A stretch of DNA of 64,000 bases, from NCBI RefSeq assembly GCF_003994255.1, contig NZ_ML133851.1:310001-374000 (forward strand). Reading direction: 5' to 3'. Shown piece by piece: positions 27,062 to 34,521 of this stretch. A program made the translations under genes and the position numbers. Numbering within the stretch: position 1 is the first letter of the stretch; each line of letters opens with the position of its first letter. The DNA comes from Brachybacterium paraconglomeratum (GTDB lineage Bacteria; Actinomycetota; Actinomycetes; Actinomycetales; Dermabacteraceae). The notes under the pieces were generated by a model. The model was not told where the DNA came from and searched no databases. It was given only the letters and a program-made list of their open reading frames with translations.

Positions 27062-28060
27062 TCAGTGTGCTCTCTCGGCGGAACGGGTACGGGTCAATGC
27101 TCGCAGTCGGACGGACGCGGCACGGGTATTGCCACTCCGTTCGTCCTCGTCGGCCTGGAGCGCGCCCCGGACGAGCGGGGTGAAGGTGGGCTTGTGCTCC
27201 TCGAGCTCGACCGGGAGTCCGGGCGGGGCCGAGGAACGGGTGCGGCGGGCGAAGGCCGTCTTGACGAGACGGTCCTCGCCGGAGTGGTAGGACTCCACGA
27301 CGATGCGGCCGCCGACGTGGAGGCAGTCCAGCGCCGCCTCGATCGCGGAGGCGAGGATCTCGAGCTCCTCGTTGACGGCGATGCGCAGGGCCTGGAAGGT
27401 GCGCTTGGCGGGGTGGCCCCCGCTGGCCTTCGAGGCAGCGGGGATCGCCTTCTCCAGCAGCTCGACGAGCTCGCCGGAGCGGACCAGCGGCGCGGTCTCG
27501 CGCTGCTCGACGATGCGGCGGGCGATCCGGCGGGCGAAGCGCTCGTCGCCGAGGTCGTGGAGGATGCGGGCGATCTCGGCCTCGGGCAGCTCGCGCAGCA
27601 GGTCCGCGGCGGTGGGGCCGTCGGAGGTGGCGTCCATGCGCATGTCCAGCGGCGCATCGACGGAGTAGGAGAAGCCTCGCTCCGCGGTGTCGATCTGGAA
27701 GCTGGAGAGCCCCAGGTCCATCATCACGCCGTGGGCGCCGGGCAGCTCGAGCTCGGCGAGGACCTCGGGGATCTCGTCGTAGGTGGCGTGGACGAGGGTG
27801 GCGCGGTCGCCGACGCCCTCGCGGTCCAGGCGCTCCCGGGCCAGCGCGAGCGCCTGCGGGTCGCGGTCGATGCCGACCAGCCGGGCCTTCGGGGCGGCGT
27901 GCAGCACGGCGGCGGCGTGGCCGCCCATGCCGAGGGTCGCGTCGATGTGGACCGACCCGGGTTCCTGCAGCGCCGGGGCGAGCAGCTGGACCGAGGTCTC
28001 GAGCAGGACCGGAAGGTGCCTCTGCTCGGCCGGCAGGTCGCCGTGCGTGGTGTCGTCCAT
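27062..28060 (-). CDS. rsmH: 16S rRNA (cytosine-1402-N4)-methyltransferase
   Basis: SAM-dependent rRNA methyltransferase (332 aa; older name MraW). It begins with RHLPVLLETSVQLL and DATLGMGGHAAAVL, the SAM-binding loop, followed by GIDRDPQALALA, the conserved MMDLGLSSFQID and RGFSYSVDAPLDMRMD segments, and VESYHSGEDRLVK. It follows mraZ after a 186-nt spacer that carries a large predicted hairpin. Confidence 0.96.
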   Translation of the reverse strand: MDDTTHGDLPAEQRHLPVLLETSVQLLAPALQEPGSVHIDATLGMGGHAAAVLHAAPKARLVGIDRDPQALALARERLDREGVGDRATLVHATYDEIPEVLAELELPGAHGVMMDLGLSSFQIDTAERGFSYSVDAPLDMRMDATSDGPTAADLLRELPEAEIARILHDLGDERFARRIARRIVEQRETAPLVRSGELVELLEKAIPAASKASGGHPAKRTFQALRIAVNEELEILASAIEAALDCLHVGGRIVVESYHSGEDRLVKTAFARRTRSSAPPGLPVELEEHKPTFTPLVRGALQADEDERSGNTRAASVRLRALTRTRSAERAH

Positions 28061-28142
28061 CTCGCCCCTCCCCTCGGGTCGTGCTCTCGTGCGATGTGCT
28101 GCGGTCTCGGTCCGGATGCCGGCCGGCGCCCCCTGGGCGCTG

Positions 28143-28228
28143 CCGTCCTGTCAGATTCCCCGTCGTTCCCGACCCGCCACCGGGGAAGTTGCGTCGGGGC
28201 GGGAACGACGAGAGGTCTCACAGGACGG
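28143..28228 (-). other. long nested hairpin between mraZ and rsmH
   Basis: Outer arms CCGTCCTGT (28143-28151) and ACAGGACGG (28220-28228) pair perfectly. An inner pair of 16-nt arms (28161-28176 with 28195-28210) pairs with one mismatch. A third, mutually exclusive pairing is possible between TTCCCCG (28156-28162) and CGGGGAA (28181-28187). The region lies entirely between the mraZ stop and the rsmH start and would be transcribed as part of the operon mRNA. Confidence 0.7.
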
Positions 28229-28246
28229 ATGTCCTCGTGGCCGGGC

Positions 28247-28678
28247 TCAGAACAGGCCGGGGATCACCTCCTCGGAGGTCTCGGCGAAGCCCTCCTCCTT
28301 CTGCTCGAGGTAGGTCTCCCAGGCCGGGAGCGACCAGATCTCGAGGCGGTCGAGCGCGCCGATGACGGCGCACTCCCGATCCAGCCCCGCGTAGGTGCGC
28401 AGATGGCTCGGGATGGTGATGCGGCCCTGCTTGTCCGGGATGACGTCCTCCGCACCGGACATCAGCACTCGCAGGTAGTCGCGGGTGCGTCGGTCGGTCG
28501 TGGGCGCCCGACGGGCCTCCTCGAGCTTCTGGCGGAACTCCATGAGCGGGTACACGGCGATGCAGTGCTCCTGTCCACGAGTCATGACCAGTCCCGAGGC
28601 GAGCTCGTCGCGGAACTTGGCGGGGAAGATCAGTCGGCTCTTCTCGTCGAGCTTGGGCGTGAAGGTGCCGAGGAACAT
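28247..28678 (-). CDS. mraZ: transcriptional regulator MraZ
   Basis: 143-aa DNA-binding protein made of two AbrB/SpoVT-like swapped domains, each with a DEKSRL/DKQGRI-type core ([18 protein letters not shown] and [15 protein letters not shown]). In other bacteria MraZ forms rings, binds TGGGN direct repeats spaced 10 bp apart ahead of its own gene and regulates the division operon. A strong AAGGAGG ribosome-binding site precedes the ATG. Five matching boxes lie just upstream (28717-28762), so autoregulation is very likely. Confidence 0.95.
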   Translation of the reverse strand: MFLGTFTPKLDEKSRLIFPAKFRDELASGLVMTRGQEHCIAVYPLMEFRQKLEEARRAPTTDRRTRDYLRVLMSGAEDVIPDKQGRITIPSHLRTYAGLDRECAVIGALDRLEIWSLPAWETYLEQKEEGFAETSEEVIPGLF

Positions 28679-28716
28679 CCGCAGCCTCCTTCAGTCGCCG
28701 TGACTCGCGATCAGAT

Positions 28717-28762
28717 CTCCATCTCCTCCCAACGCGCTCCACTTTACCCCACTACCCCCCAC
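28717..28762 (-). promoter_or_regulatory. MraZ operator: five direct repeats at 10-bp period, with embedded promoter
   Basis: Reading the minus strand, the hexamers GTGGGG (28757-28762), GTGGGG (28747-28752), GTGGAG (28737-28742), TTGGGA (28727-28732) and ATGGAG (28717-28722) recur every 10 bp exactly, matching the known TGGGN-N5 arrangement bound by MraZ. A TAAAGT sequence (28741-28746) between boxes is a plausible -10 element, so bound MraZ would cover the promoter. Confidence 0.85.
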
Positions 28763-29236
28763 CCATGACCACAGGAACGGGGAAATCGGGGCACGAGTGT
28801 TGGGTCACTGCAGGTCAGGAGGGTGGAGCGAGGTGGGGGAATCTCGCGTCCGGGCGTGGTGCGAGGGCGCTGCGGGGCGCCGGATCCCGGCCGACAGCAC
28901 GCCCCTCCCCCGCCGCTCCACGACATCTGCCCAGGTCAGCGAGCCGAAGCCTTCGGGGCGGGCGCCCCGGGACCCCGGGTGGAGGGAGGTGGAGGACGCC
29001 GGTGGAGCGATGTGGGGAGTCGCCGGGAGCGGGGTGGGGACGGGGCCGCGGGAGCGCCGGGGAGCAGGGTGGGGATCGACCGGGCGGCCGGGCCGGGTCT
29101 CACCGCGACAGCGCGGTGGAGCGAGGTGGGGGCCGACCGGGCGGACAGCCGGGGCACCTCGCGACAGGGCTGTGGAGCGAGGTGGGGACCGTCCGCGCGG
29201 TCGACGGAGCGGCGGCGGCGCCGATCCCGGGCACGA
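28763..29236 (+). repeat. array of paired MraZ-box-like repeats in a long non-coding region
   Basis: The 581-bp gap between mraZ and the DUF3040 gene (28763-29343) has no supported gene. Its plus strand carries a recurring 16-mer, GTGGAGCGAGGTGGGG or close variants, made of two boxes 10 bp apart: 28823-28838, 28979-28994, 29002-29017, 29024-29039 (degenerate), 29059-29074, 29116-29131 and 29172-29187. The last three sit in an imperfect tandem repeat with 56-57 bp period, sharing flanks such as CGACCGGGCGG and CGCGACAG. A weak inverted copy lies at 28906-28921. Orientation is opposite to the operator next to mraZ. Function is unknown. Confidence 0.8.
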
Positions 29237-29267
29237 CGAAGCCCCGGCTCGAGGAGCCGGGGCTTCG
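29237..29267 (-). terminator. hairpin terminator downstream of the DUF3040 gene
   Basis: CGAAGCCCCGGCTC (29237-29250) pairs perfectly with GAGCCGGGGCTTCG (29254-29267) across a 3-nt loop, about 77 nt past the DUF3040 stop. It separates that gene from the mraZ promoter region. Confidence 0.75.
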
Positions 29268-29343
29268 GGGGATCCGGGGCGGACCGTGGGGTGCCGCAGG
29301 ACGGTGCGGAGGGGCGGGGCGACCGCGGCCCGGAGCCGGACCG

Positions 29344-29751
29344 TCAGAGGCGCGGGTCGTCCCCCGCGCGCTTCTCCCAGCGCTCCTCCATCTTGCGCAT
29401 GAAGCTGCCGCCGTCGCCGGTGCCGGGAGCCGTCGGCCCCTGACCGCCGCCGGGACCGCCTCCCGAGCTGCCGGTGCCGGAGGAGGTGCCGCTGGGGCCG
29501 GTGATGGCGTAGACCGCACCGGCCACCATGCCGATGAAGGCGATCACGCCGAGCCAGATCGCGGGAAGGGCCACGGCCAGGACGAGCAGGGCGAGGCCCA
29601 GCACGACGGCTCCGAGGCCGATCAGGATGCGGCGACCGTTGCGTCGCGGCGGCGCCTTGGGCGCGAAGGCACGTGCGAGGCGCGGATCGTCGGCGAAGAG
29701 CTGACGCTCCATCTCGTCGAGCATCTTCTGCTCGTGTTCAGACAGCGGCAT
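29344..29751 (-). CDS. DUF3040 family membrane protein
   Basis: 135-aa protein of the actinobacterial DUF3040 family, recognised by the N-terminal MPLSEHEQKMLDEMERQL and FADDPRLARAF. Two hydrophobic helices follow (ILIGLGAVVLGLALLVLAVAL and WLGVIAFIGMVAGAVYAI), then a Gly/Ser-rich linker and a charged C-terminus. The ATG at 29751 is chosen because AAGGAG lies 7 nt before it. Genes of this family often sit near mraZ; the function is not known. Confidence 0.88.
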   Translation of the reverse strand: MPLSEHEQKMLDEMERQLFADDPRLARAFAPKAPPRRNGRRILIGLGAVVLGLALLVLAVALPAIWLGVIAFIGMVAGAVYAITGPSGTSSGTGSSGGGPGGGQGPTAPGTGDGGSFMRKMEERWEKRAGDDPRL

Positions 29752-29890
29752 GGTCCCGCTCCTTGTCCCCGTCCTCTCGCGCCCTGCGGCGCCCGGTGCA
29801 CCCGCCGGAGGCCAACAGCCCCGTCGGCGGTTCATCCAGTTTAGAGCGTCTTCCTGAGTTATGGGAACCATCTGTGCGAGGCGCCTCCGC

Positions 29891-31156
29891 TCACCGTCCC
29901 GCCGAAGACTCCCCCGGCGCGGGCGACTCCGTCGGCGGTGCCTCGGCACGCCCCGGCTCGAGGGTGGACCCCCTGCTCAGGCTCGCGCTGCCGAAGCGGT
30001 CGCGGGCACGGTCCATCGCGGCCTCCAGATCGGTCCAGCCCGCCGGCCTCGCGCTGAGCTCCGACTGCAGGGACACCCCGGCGGCGGGCTCGAGCTGGGT
30101 CGCGCGGACCCCGGCGAGCCGCACCCTGCGCATCGTCGGGCGCTCCCTCTCCCAGAGCGCGACCACGTGCTCCCTCAGTCGTTCGCCGCTCGCGGTGGGC
30201 TGGTCGAAGGTGGAGGAGCGGGAGAGCGTCGTGCCGTCGGGGGCGCGGAGCTTGAGCACGACGGTGCGGGAGACGAAGCCCGAGCGGCGCAGCTGCCGGG
30301 AGACCTCGTCGGCCATCATCGTGATGCGCCGCCGCACCTCAGCGGGGTCGGTGAGGTCCTCGTCCCAGGTCCGCTCCGTGCCGAGCGACCGGTCCTTCGT
30401 GCGGTGGCCGAGCCCGGTGCGGTCGCTGCCGTCGGCGAGCGCGAGGATCTCGGGGGTGCGCGGGCCGAGCGCACGGGCGAGGGTGCTGGTGGGGACCTCC
30501 CGCAGCTGTCCGATGGTGCGCACGCCGAGCCGTTCGAGGGCCGCCTGGGCCTTGGGGCCGACGCCGGAGATCGCGCCGACGGGCAGGGGGGCGAGGAACT
30601 CGGCCGTCCGGTCGGCGGGGACGATCAGCATCCCGTCGGGCTTCGCCCGGGCGGAGGCGATCTTCGCGACGGCCCGGGAGACCGAGCCGCCCACCGAGCT
30701 GGGCAGCGCGAGCTCCTCACGGATGCGTCGCCGCAGCAGGTCGGCGATCTCGACGGGCTCGCCGAAGAGCCGTCGCGCACCGCGCACGTCGAGGAAGGCC
30801 TCGTCGACGCTGATCTGCTCGATGTCCGCCACCACGTCCCCGAGGATCCCCATGACCTGGGAGGAGACCTCGCGGTAGTGCGCGATCCGGGGAGGGACGA
30901 TCACGAGGTCGGGGGCGAGGCGGCGGGCGCTCGCCATGGGCATCGCCGAGCGGATGCCGCGGGCGCGGGCGGGATAGCTCGCCGCGGCGACGACTCCCCG
31001 AGCGCCGGCGCCTCCGACGACGACGGGCAGGCCGCGCAGCGACGGGTCGTCGCGCACCTCGATGGAGGCGAAGAAGGCGTCCATGTCCAGGTGGAGGATC
31101 CCGGGGATCTCCTCCGGTCCGTCCGCCGTGCGGTCGGCGCTCGCGCCCATTCCCAT
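29891..31156 (-). CDS. dinB: DNA polymerase IV (Y-family)
   Basis: 421-aa translesion polymerase. It has LDMDAFFASIEVRDDP (metal-binding Asp and steric-gate Phe), VVAAASYPARARGI, the catalytic SVDEAFLDV, the thumb with ISGVGPKAQAALERLG and the little-finger domain. The start at 31156 has GGGAGG five to six nt upstream; an alternative ATG lies at 31150. The C-terminal 45 residues are Pro/Ser/Glu-rich with no beta-clamp motif that I can name with certainty. No SOS box is visible upstream. Confidence 0.93.
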   Translation of the reverse strand: MGMGASADRTADGPEEIPGILHLDMDAFFASIEVRDDPSLRGLPVVVGGAGARGVVAAASYPARARGIRSAMPMASARRLAPDLVIVPPRIAHYREVSSQVMGILGDVVADIEQISVDEAFLDVRGARRLFGEPVEIADLLRRRIREELALPSSVGGSVSRAVAKIASARAKPDGMLIVPADRTAEFLAPLPVGAISGVGPKAQAALERLGVRTIGQLREVPTSTLARALGPRTPEILALADGSDRTGLGHRTKDRSLGTERTWDEDLTDPAEVRRRITMMADEVSRQLRRSGFVSRTVVLKLRAPDGTTLSRSSTFDQPTASGERLREHVVALWERERPTMRRVRLAGVRATQLEPAAGVSLQSELSARPAGWTDLEAAMDRARDRFGSASLSRGSTLEPGRAEAPPTESPAPGESSAGR

Positions 31157-31202
31157 CGCCACCTCCCTCGCCGAGGACTGTACCGGGTGGGTGCGGGGAC
31201 GC

Positions 31203-31694
31203 TCAGCCCTGGGACAGCTCCGCGAGCGGGACGGGCAGGCCCTCGAGGAGCTTCTCGGCGACGCGGTCGAGATGGGCCGCGGTCCCCTCCAGGTGCTGGG
31301 CGAGCAGCTCGGGCTCCGGCAGCGCCGAGGCGTCCCGGTCCAGCCGGGTGCGCTCGGCGACCAGGGGGCCGAGCGTCTCCGCACGCCGGGCCTCCTCCCC
31401 TCCCAGCCGCTCCAGCGCGGTCCACACGTTCAGCGGCAGCGCCCGCCGGCGCTCGCGGTTCGCGCGGGCGACGAGCACCCCGGCGCCGCGGAGCGCGGCG
31501 CGGTGCACGAGCTCGAAGGCTTCGCGAGGGGCGACGGGGGCGAGCTCCCGTCCCTGCTGGAGCAGCTGCCGCGCGCGCTCGAGATCGGCCTGGTCCTGGT
31601 CGAGACGGGCGAGGAGCAGCCTCAGGGAGCGGGCGTCCGAGCGCAGGACCGTCTCGGGGTGCCGCCCTCCGCTGCGTGCCGTGGTGGTGCCCAT
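31203..31694 (-). CDS. SAV_6107-family HEPN domain protein
   Basis: 163-aa all-helical protein resembling the actinobacterial SAV_6107 HEPN family: LLLARLDQDQADLERARQLL, then APREAFELVHRAALRGAGVLVARANRERR and a Leu/Glu-rich C-terminal helix pair. HEPN proteins can be RNases, but the canonical RxxxxH catalytic motif is not evident in the conserved position, so a catalytic role is not claimed. It lies 46 nt upstream of dinB on the same strand and has a strong AGGAGGAG ribosome-binding site. Family members commonly neighbour dinB, which suggests but does not show a link to DNA damage. Confidence 0.75.
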   Translation of the reverse strand: MGTTTARSGGRHPETVLRSDARSLRLLLARLDQDQADLERARQLLQQGRELAPVAPREAFELVHRAALRGAGVLVARANRERRRALPLNVWTALERLGGEEARRAETLGPLVAERTRLDRDASALPEPELLAQHLEGTAAHLDRVAEKLLEGLPVPLAELSQG

Positions 31695-31892
31695 CGCGCT
31701 CCTCCTCCTGCTCGGTGCTGTCGTCGGTGCCGCCCGTCGCGCGGGGTCCGGCGCCGGCCGGTATCGTCCCGACCTCGTGCCCAGCACGCTAGGCGGAGGG
31801 TGTGACGGACGACGCCCGCGACGGCCTGGATGGGGACGGGCAGGGGGTGTGGAGGAGAGGTGGGCCGCACGATCCTCCGCGGCGGCGTCTCC

Positions 31893-31898
31893 TAGAGT
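31893..31898 (+). promoter_or_regulatory. -10 element TAGAGT, leaderless start for the 31905 gene
   Basis: TAGAGT lies six bases before the ATG at 31905, the spacing seen for leaderless actinobacterial transcripts. No Shine-Dalgarno sequence is present between them. Confidence 0.45.
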
Positions 31899-31904
31899 GG
31901 TGCG

Positions 31905-32738
31905 ATGCCCCGCCGTGATCGCGCCCCGCGCGCCCCCTTCGACAGCCTCGGCCCGCTGGACACGGCGATCCCCATCTCCACCGGCACCGCGCGGCTCACG
32001 GTCGAGACCGACGGCTCGGTGCTGCTGGACGTCAACGGCGTCCCCTCCTCGCACCTGCATCCCGATCCGGAGCACCTGGTGTTCGAGTACATGCGCTGGA
32101 TGCTGCAGGTGATCGACCTCCATCTCGAGGAGTCCGACGAGGAGCGCGCCGCACAGCTCGCCCATCTCGGAGGCGGCGGCTGCTCCCTCCCCCGCGCCGT
32201 CGCGTCCCGCCACCCCCGTGCACGGCAGATCGTGGTGGAGCTCGACGCGCTGCTGGCCGAGCGGGTGCGGGAGTGGTTCGACCTGCCGCGCTCGCCCCGG
32301 CTGCGGCTGCGGGTCGACGATGCGCGCACTGCACTCGCGGACTGGCGGGAGGACCGCTTCGACGTGCTGGTCAGGGACGTCTTCGCCGGCTCCGTCACTC
32401 CGCCCGAGCTGACCGGGCTCGCGGCGGTCCGCGATGCGGCGCGGGTGCTGCGCCCCGAGGGCCTCTATCTCGTCAACTGCGCCGCACCTCCCGGGACGCG
32501 GCTGCTGGCCGACGAGGTCGCGACGCTCTCGGCCGTCTTCTCGCACGTCGGCGTCATCGCCGAGCCGGCGCATCTGACCGGCAAGCGCCGCGGGAACTGC
32601 GTGCTCCTGGCCTCCCAGCGACCGCTGCCCGACGGCATCGACCGGGCGCTGCGCTCGGATGCGGTCTCGGTGCGGCTCGCCCGGCAGGACCGGGTGCTCG
32701 CCCTGGCCCGGGCCGGGACGGTGCTGGGCGGCGACTGA
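31905..32738 (+). CDS. spermidine synthase-like methyltransferase-fold protein
   Basis: 277-aa protein with the polyamine synthase/SAM-methyltransferase fold. The glycine-rich loop is HLGGGGCSLPRAV, followed by VVELDALLAERVREWFDL and a VRDVFAG segment where active aminopropyltransferases carry catalytic acidic residues. Actinobacterial proteins of this type are usually annotated as spermidine synthase-like without proven polyamine synthesis. No membrane segments are fused. It is transcribed divergently from the HEPN gene across 210 bp, and convergently toward cspA with a shared terminator. Confidence 0.78.
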   Translation: MPRRDRAPRAPFDSLGPLDTAIPISTGTARLTVETDGSVLLDVNGVPSSHLHPDPEHLVFEYMRWMLQVIDLHLEESDEERAAQLAHLGGGGCSLPRAVASRHPRARQIVVELDALLAERVREWFDLPRSPRLRLRVDDARTALADWREDRFDVLVRDVFAGSVTPPELTGLAAVRDAARVLRPEGLYLVNCAAPPGTRLLADEVATLSAVFSHVGVIAEPAHLTGKRRGNCVLLASQRPLPDGIDRALRSDAVSVRLARQDRVLALARAGTVLGGD

Positions 32739-32855
32739 CCCGTCGGCGCAGGCCCCGGCGCGAGGCCGCACCGCGAGGGCTGCACGCCGCGGGGGCCTGC
32801 GCGGCGCTGCGCCGTCGACCGCGCCGTCGGACGTGCGGATCATCCCCCGACGACG

Positions 32856-32894
32856 ACGGACCGGGCAGGAGCGCGATGCTCCTGCCCGGTCCGT
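32856..32894. terminator. bidirectional terminator between the spermidine synthase-like gene and the cold-shock gene
   Basis: A perfect 17-bp stem (32856-32872 with 32878-32894) with a 5-nt loop lies between two convergent genes, 21 nt before the cold-shock stop on that strand. It could serve both transcripts. Confidence 0.8.
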
Positions 32895-32915
32895 GGGTTC
32901 ACGGGAGTTCCGTGG

Positions 32916-33119
32916 TCAGAGCGGGCGGACCTGCTCGGCCTGCGGGCCCTTGTCCCCCTGGCTGACCTCGAACTCCACACGCTGACCCTCGTCGAGGGCG
33001 CGGTAGCCGTCCATGTCGATCTTGCTGTGATGCACGAAGACGTCTGCGCCGCCTCCGTCGATCTCGATGAATCCGTAGCCCTTTTCGGCGTTGAACCACT
33101 TGACCGAGCCCTGTGCCAT
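32916..33119 (-). CDS. cspA: cold-shock domain protein
   Basis: 67-aa single CSD protein, an RNA chaperone. It starts [20 protein letters not shown] with the RNP1-type motif and continues with DVFVHHSKI (RNP2) and [18 protein letters not shown]. The ATG at 33119 is preferred over the GTG three codons upstream because AAGGTG sits 7 nt before it and family members begin MAQG. About 270 bp of non-coding DNA lies upstream, compatible with the long structured leader common for cold-shock genes. Confidence 0.95.
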   Translation of the reverse strand: MAQGSVKWFNAEKGYGFIEIDGGGADVFVHHSKIDMDGYRALDEGQRVEFEVSQGDKGPQAEQVRPL

Positions 33120-33390
33120 ACCTGTCACCTTCTGTGTCGTCCATCATCGATCGCACGACGCGATCGCGGTGCCGCGTGAAGCCGTCCCCCGCCGGAGCGG
33201 GTGGCGCAATGGTGCGTGCCGTACTGCTGTGCCGGAGGCACCGTCGACGGACTGTCCTGCTGGAACTGCATCACCGCAACGCGACCATTCTGACACGACC
33301 GTGGCCCGCTTCACACGTCGATGGCGAACACCTGGTCACGAAGACATAACGAACTGTGATCGACGGCTCCCTCGCGTCGGCCCAGGGGGC

Positions 33391-34368
33391 TCAGCCGTCC
33401 CGCGTCCCGTCGCCCGGGTCCTCCTCGTGGTCCGCGAGGAAGCGCTCGAAGTGCTCCCCGATCTCCTCGGCCGTGGGCAGGTCCAGCGTGGTCGCCAGCG
33501 GGGAGCGGTCCTCCCCCTCGCTCATCGCGTCGTACTGCTCCTCGAGGGCGCTGACGATCTGGTGGACCTCGCCGTTCTGGGCGAGGGTGCCCTGCAGCGC
33601 GACGGTCGCGGCATCGGTGAGGTCGCCGAGGTGCACGAGCGGGAGGTCGAGCTCGGCGGCCTCGCTCACCCGACGCAGCAGCGCGAGAGCGCCGGCGGGG
33701 AAGTCGGTGCGGGTGAGGTAGTGCGGGATCTGGGCGGCGTAGCCCATCGCCGGATGCCCGGCCCTCCCCAGCCGGTTCTCGAGCAGGGAGCTGAAGGCGG
33801 CGGGGATCACGAGCTCGGAGGAGCCCTCCTCCCCCTCGGAGGGGCCGGTGCCCGGCGCCGGCGTGGGGCGCGTGCCGGGCCGGCCCAGCAGCGAGGGATC
33901 GTTGGAGTGCGCGAACAGGCCGATCGGCCGGGTGTGCGGGACCGCCATCGGCACGGCCTGCATGCCCACCACCCGCTCGACCTCGAAGTACTCCACGAGG
34001 TCGATGAGCGCCTCGGCGAGCCGCTTCCACTGCAGGTCCGGCTCCGGACCGTCGAGGAAGAGGAAGGGTCGGTCGCTCTCGTCGTACATCAGCCAGAGGG
34101 TGATCTCCGGGATCGCGACCTCGGAGAAGGAGGTGCCGTCGAAGGTGGCCTGGGGGCGGGAGCCGCGGTAGTCCAGCAGCTCGTCGGTCTCGAAGGAGAC
34201 CAGGCGCAGGTGGCGCAGCTCGTCGCGGAGGTAGTCGGCGGCGATGCGGCAGGCGTTGCCGGCGTCGACCATGCCGGGCAGGGCGTGGACGAGGGTGAGT
34301 CCGGAACGGGGCACGGCCTCGAGGACCTCGGTCGACTCGAAGCGGTACAGATCTCGGGGATCGCGCAT
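33391..34368 (-). CDS. PAC2 family protein
   Basis: 325-aa cytosolic protein homologous to proteasome assembly chaperone 2. Conserved pieces are LVHALPGMVDAGNACRIAADYL, the RGSRPQATFDG loop, PFLFLDGPEPDLQW and VVGMQAVPMAVPHTRP. Actinobacterial PAC2 proteins are widespread and their function is unproven; the family is also related to ATP-grasp-neighbouring proteins. The ATG at 34368 has a GGAGGAG ribosome-binding site. It is divergent from the HelD/HelR-type gene. Confidence 0.88.
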   Translation of the reverse strand: MRDPRDLYRFESTEVLEAVPRSGLTLVHALPGMVDAGNACRIAADYLRDELRHLRLVSFETDELLDYRGSRPQATFDGTSFSEVAIPEITLWLMYDESDRPFLFLDGPEPDLQWKRLAEALIDLVEYFEVERVVGMQAVPMAVPHTRPIGLFAHSNDPSLLGRPGTRPTPAPGTGPSEGEEGSSELVIPAAFSSLLENRLGRAGHPAMGYAAQIPHYLTRTDFPAGALALLRRVSEAAELDLPLVHLGDLTDAATVALQGTLAQNGEVHQIVSALEEQYDAMSEGEDRSPLATTLDLPTAEEIGEHFERFLADHEEDPGDGTRDG

Positions 34369-34521
34369 CGGGCTCTCCTCCCTCGCTGCCGTGGAGATGT
34401 CGGTGACCTGATGGCACACGCATCCAGGCGGGTCCACCATAATGGACCACCGTGCCTCGCCGACCCCGGGTCCGCCCGGGAGGGCGCGGCAGGTGGAGCA
34501 GCGACCGGAGGGGGCAGACCA
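34369..34521. promoter_or_regulatory. divergent promoter region between PAC2 and HelD/HelR-type genes
   Basis: Contains a 6-bp inverted repeat GGTCCA-CCATAA-TGGACC (34431-34448) whose centre holds CATAAT (34438-34443), a good -10 for the rightward gene, and on the other strand ATTATGGT. A single palindrome could control both directions. I do not find the rifampicin-associated element described upstream of some helR genes. Confidence 0.4.

Noticed and set aside
28823-29187. Reading the repeat array as a CRISPR
   Set aside because: Units are irregularly spaced, partly degenerate and internally two boxes of 10-bp phase; there are no uniform spacers and no cas genes.
31849-31866. A further MraZ-like pair GTGGAG/GTGGGC near the spermidine synthase-like gene
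   Set aside because: The boxes are 11 bp apart rather than 10 and the second is imperfect; a chance match in GC-rich DNA is likely.
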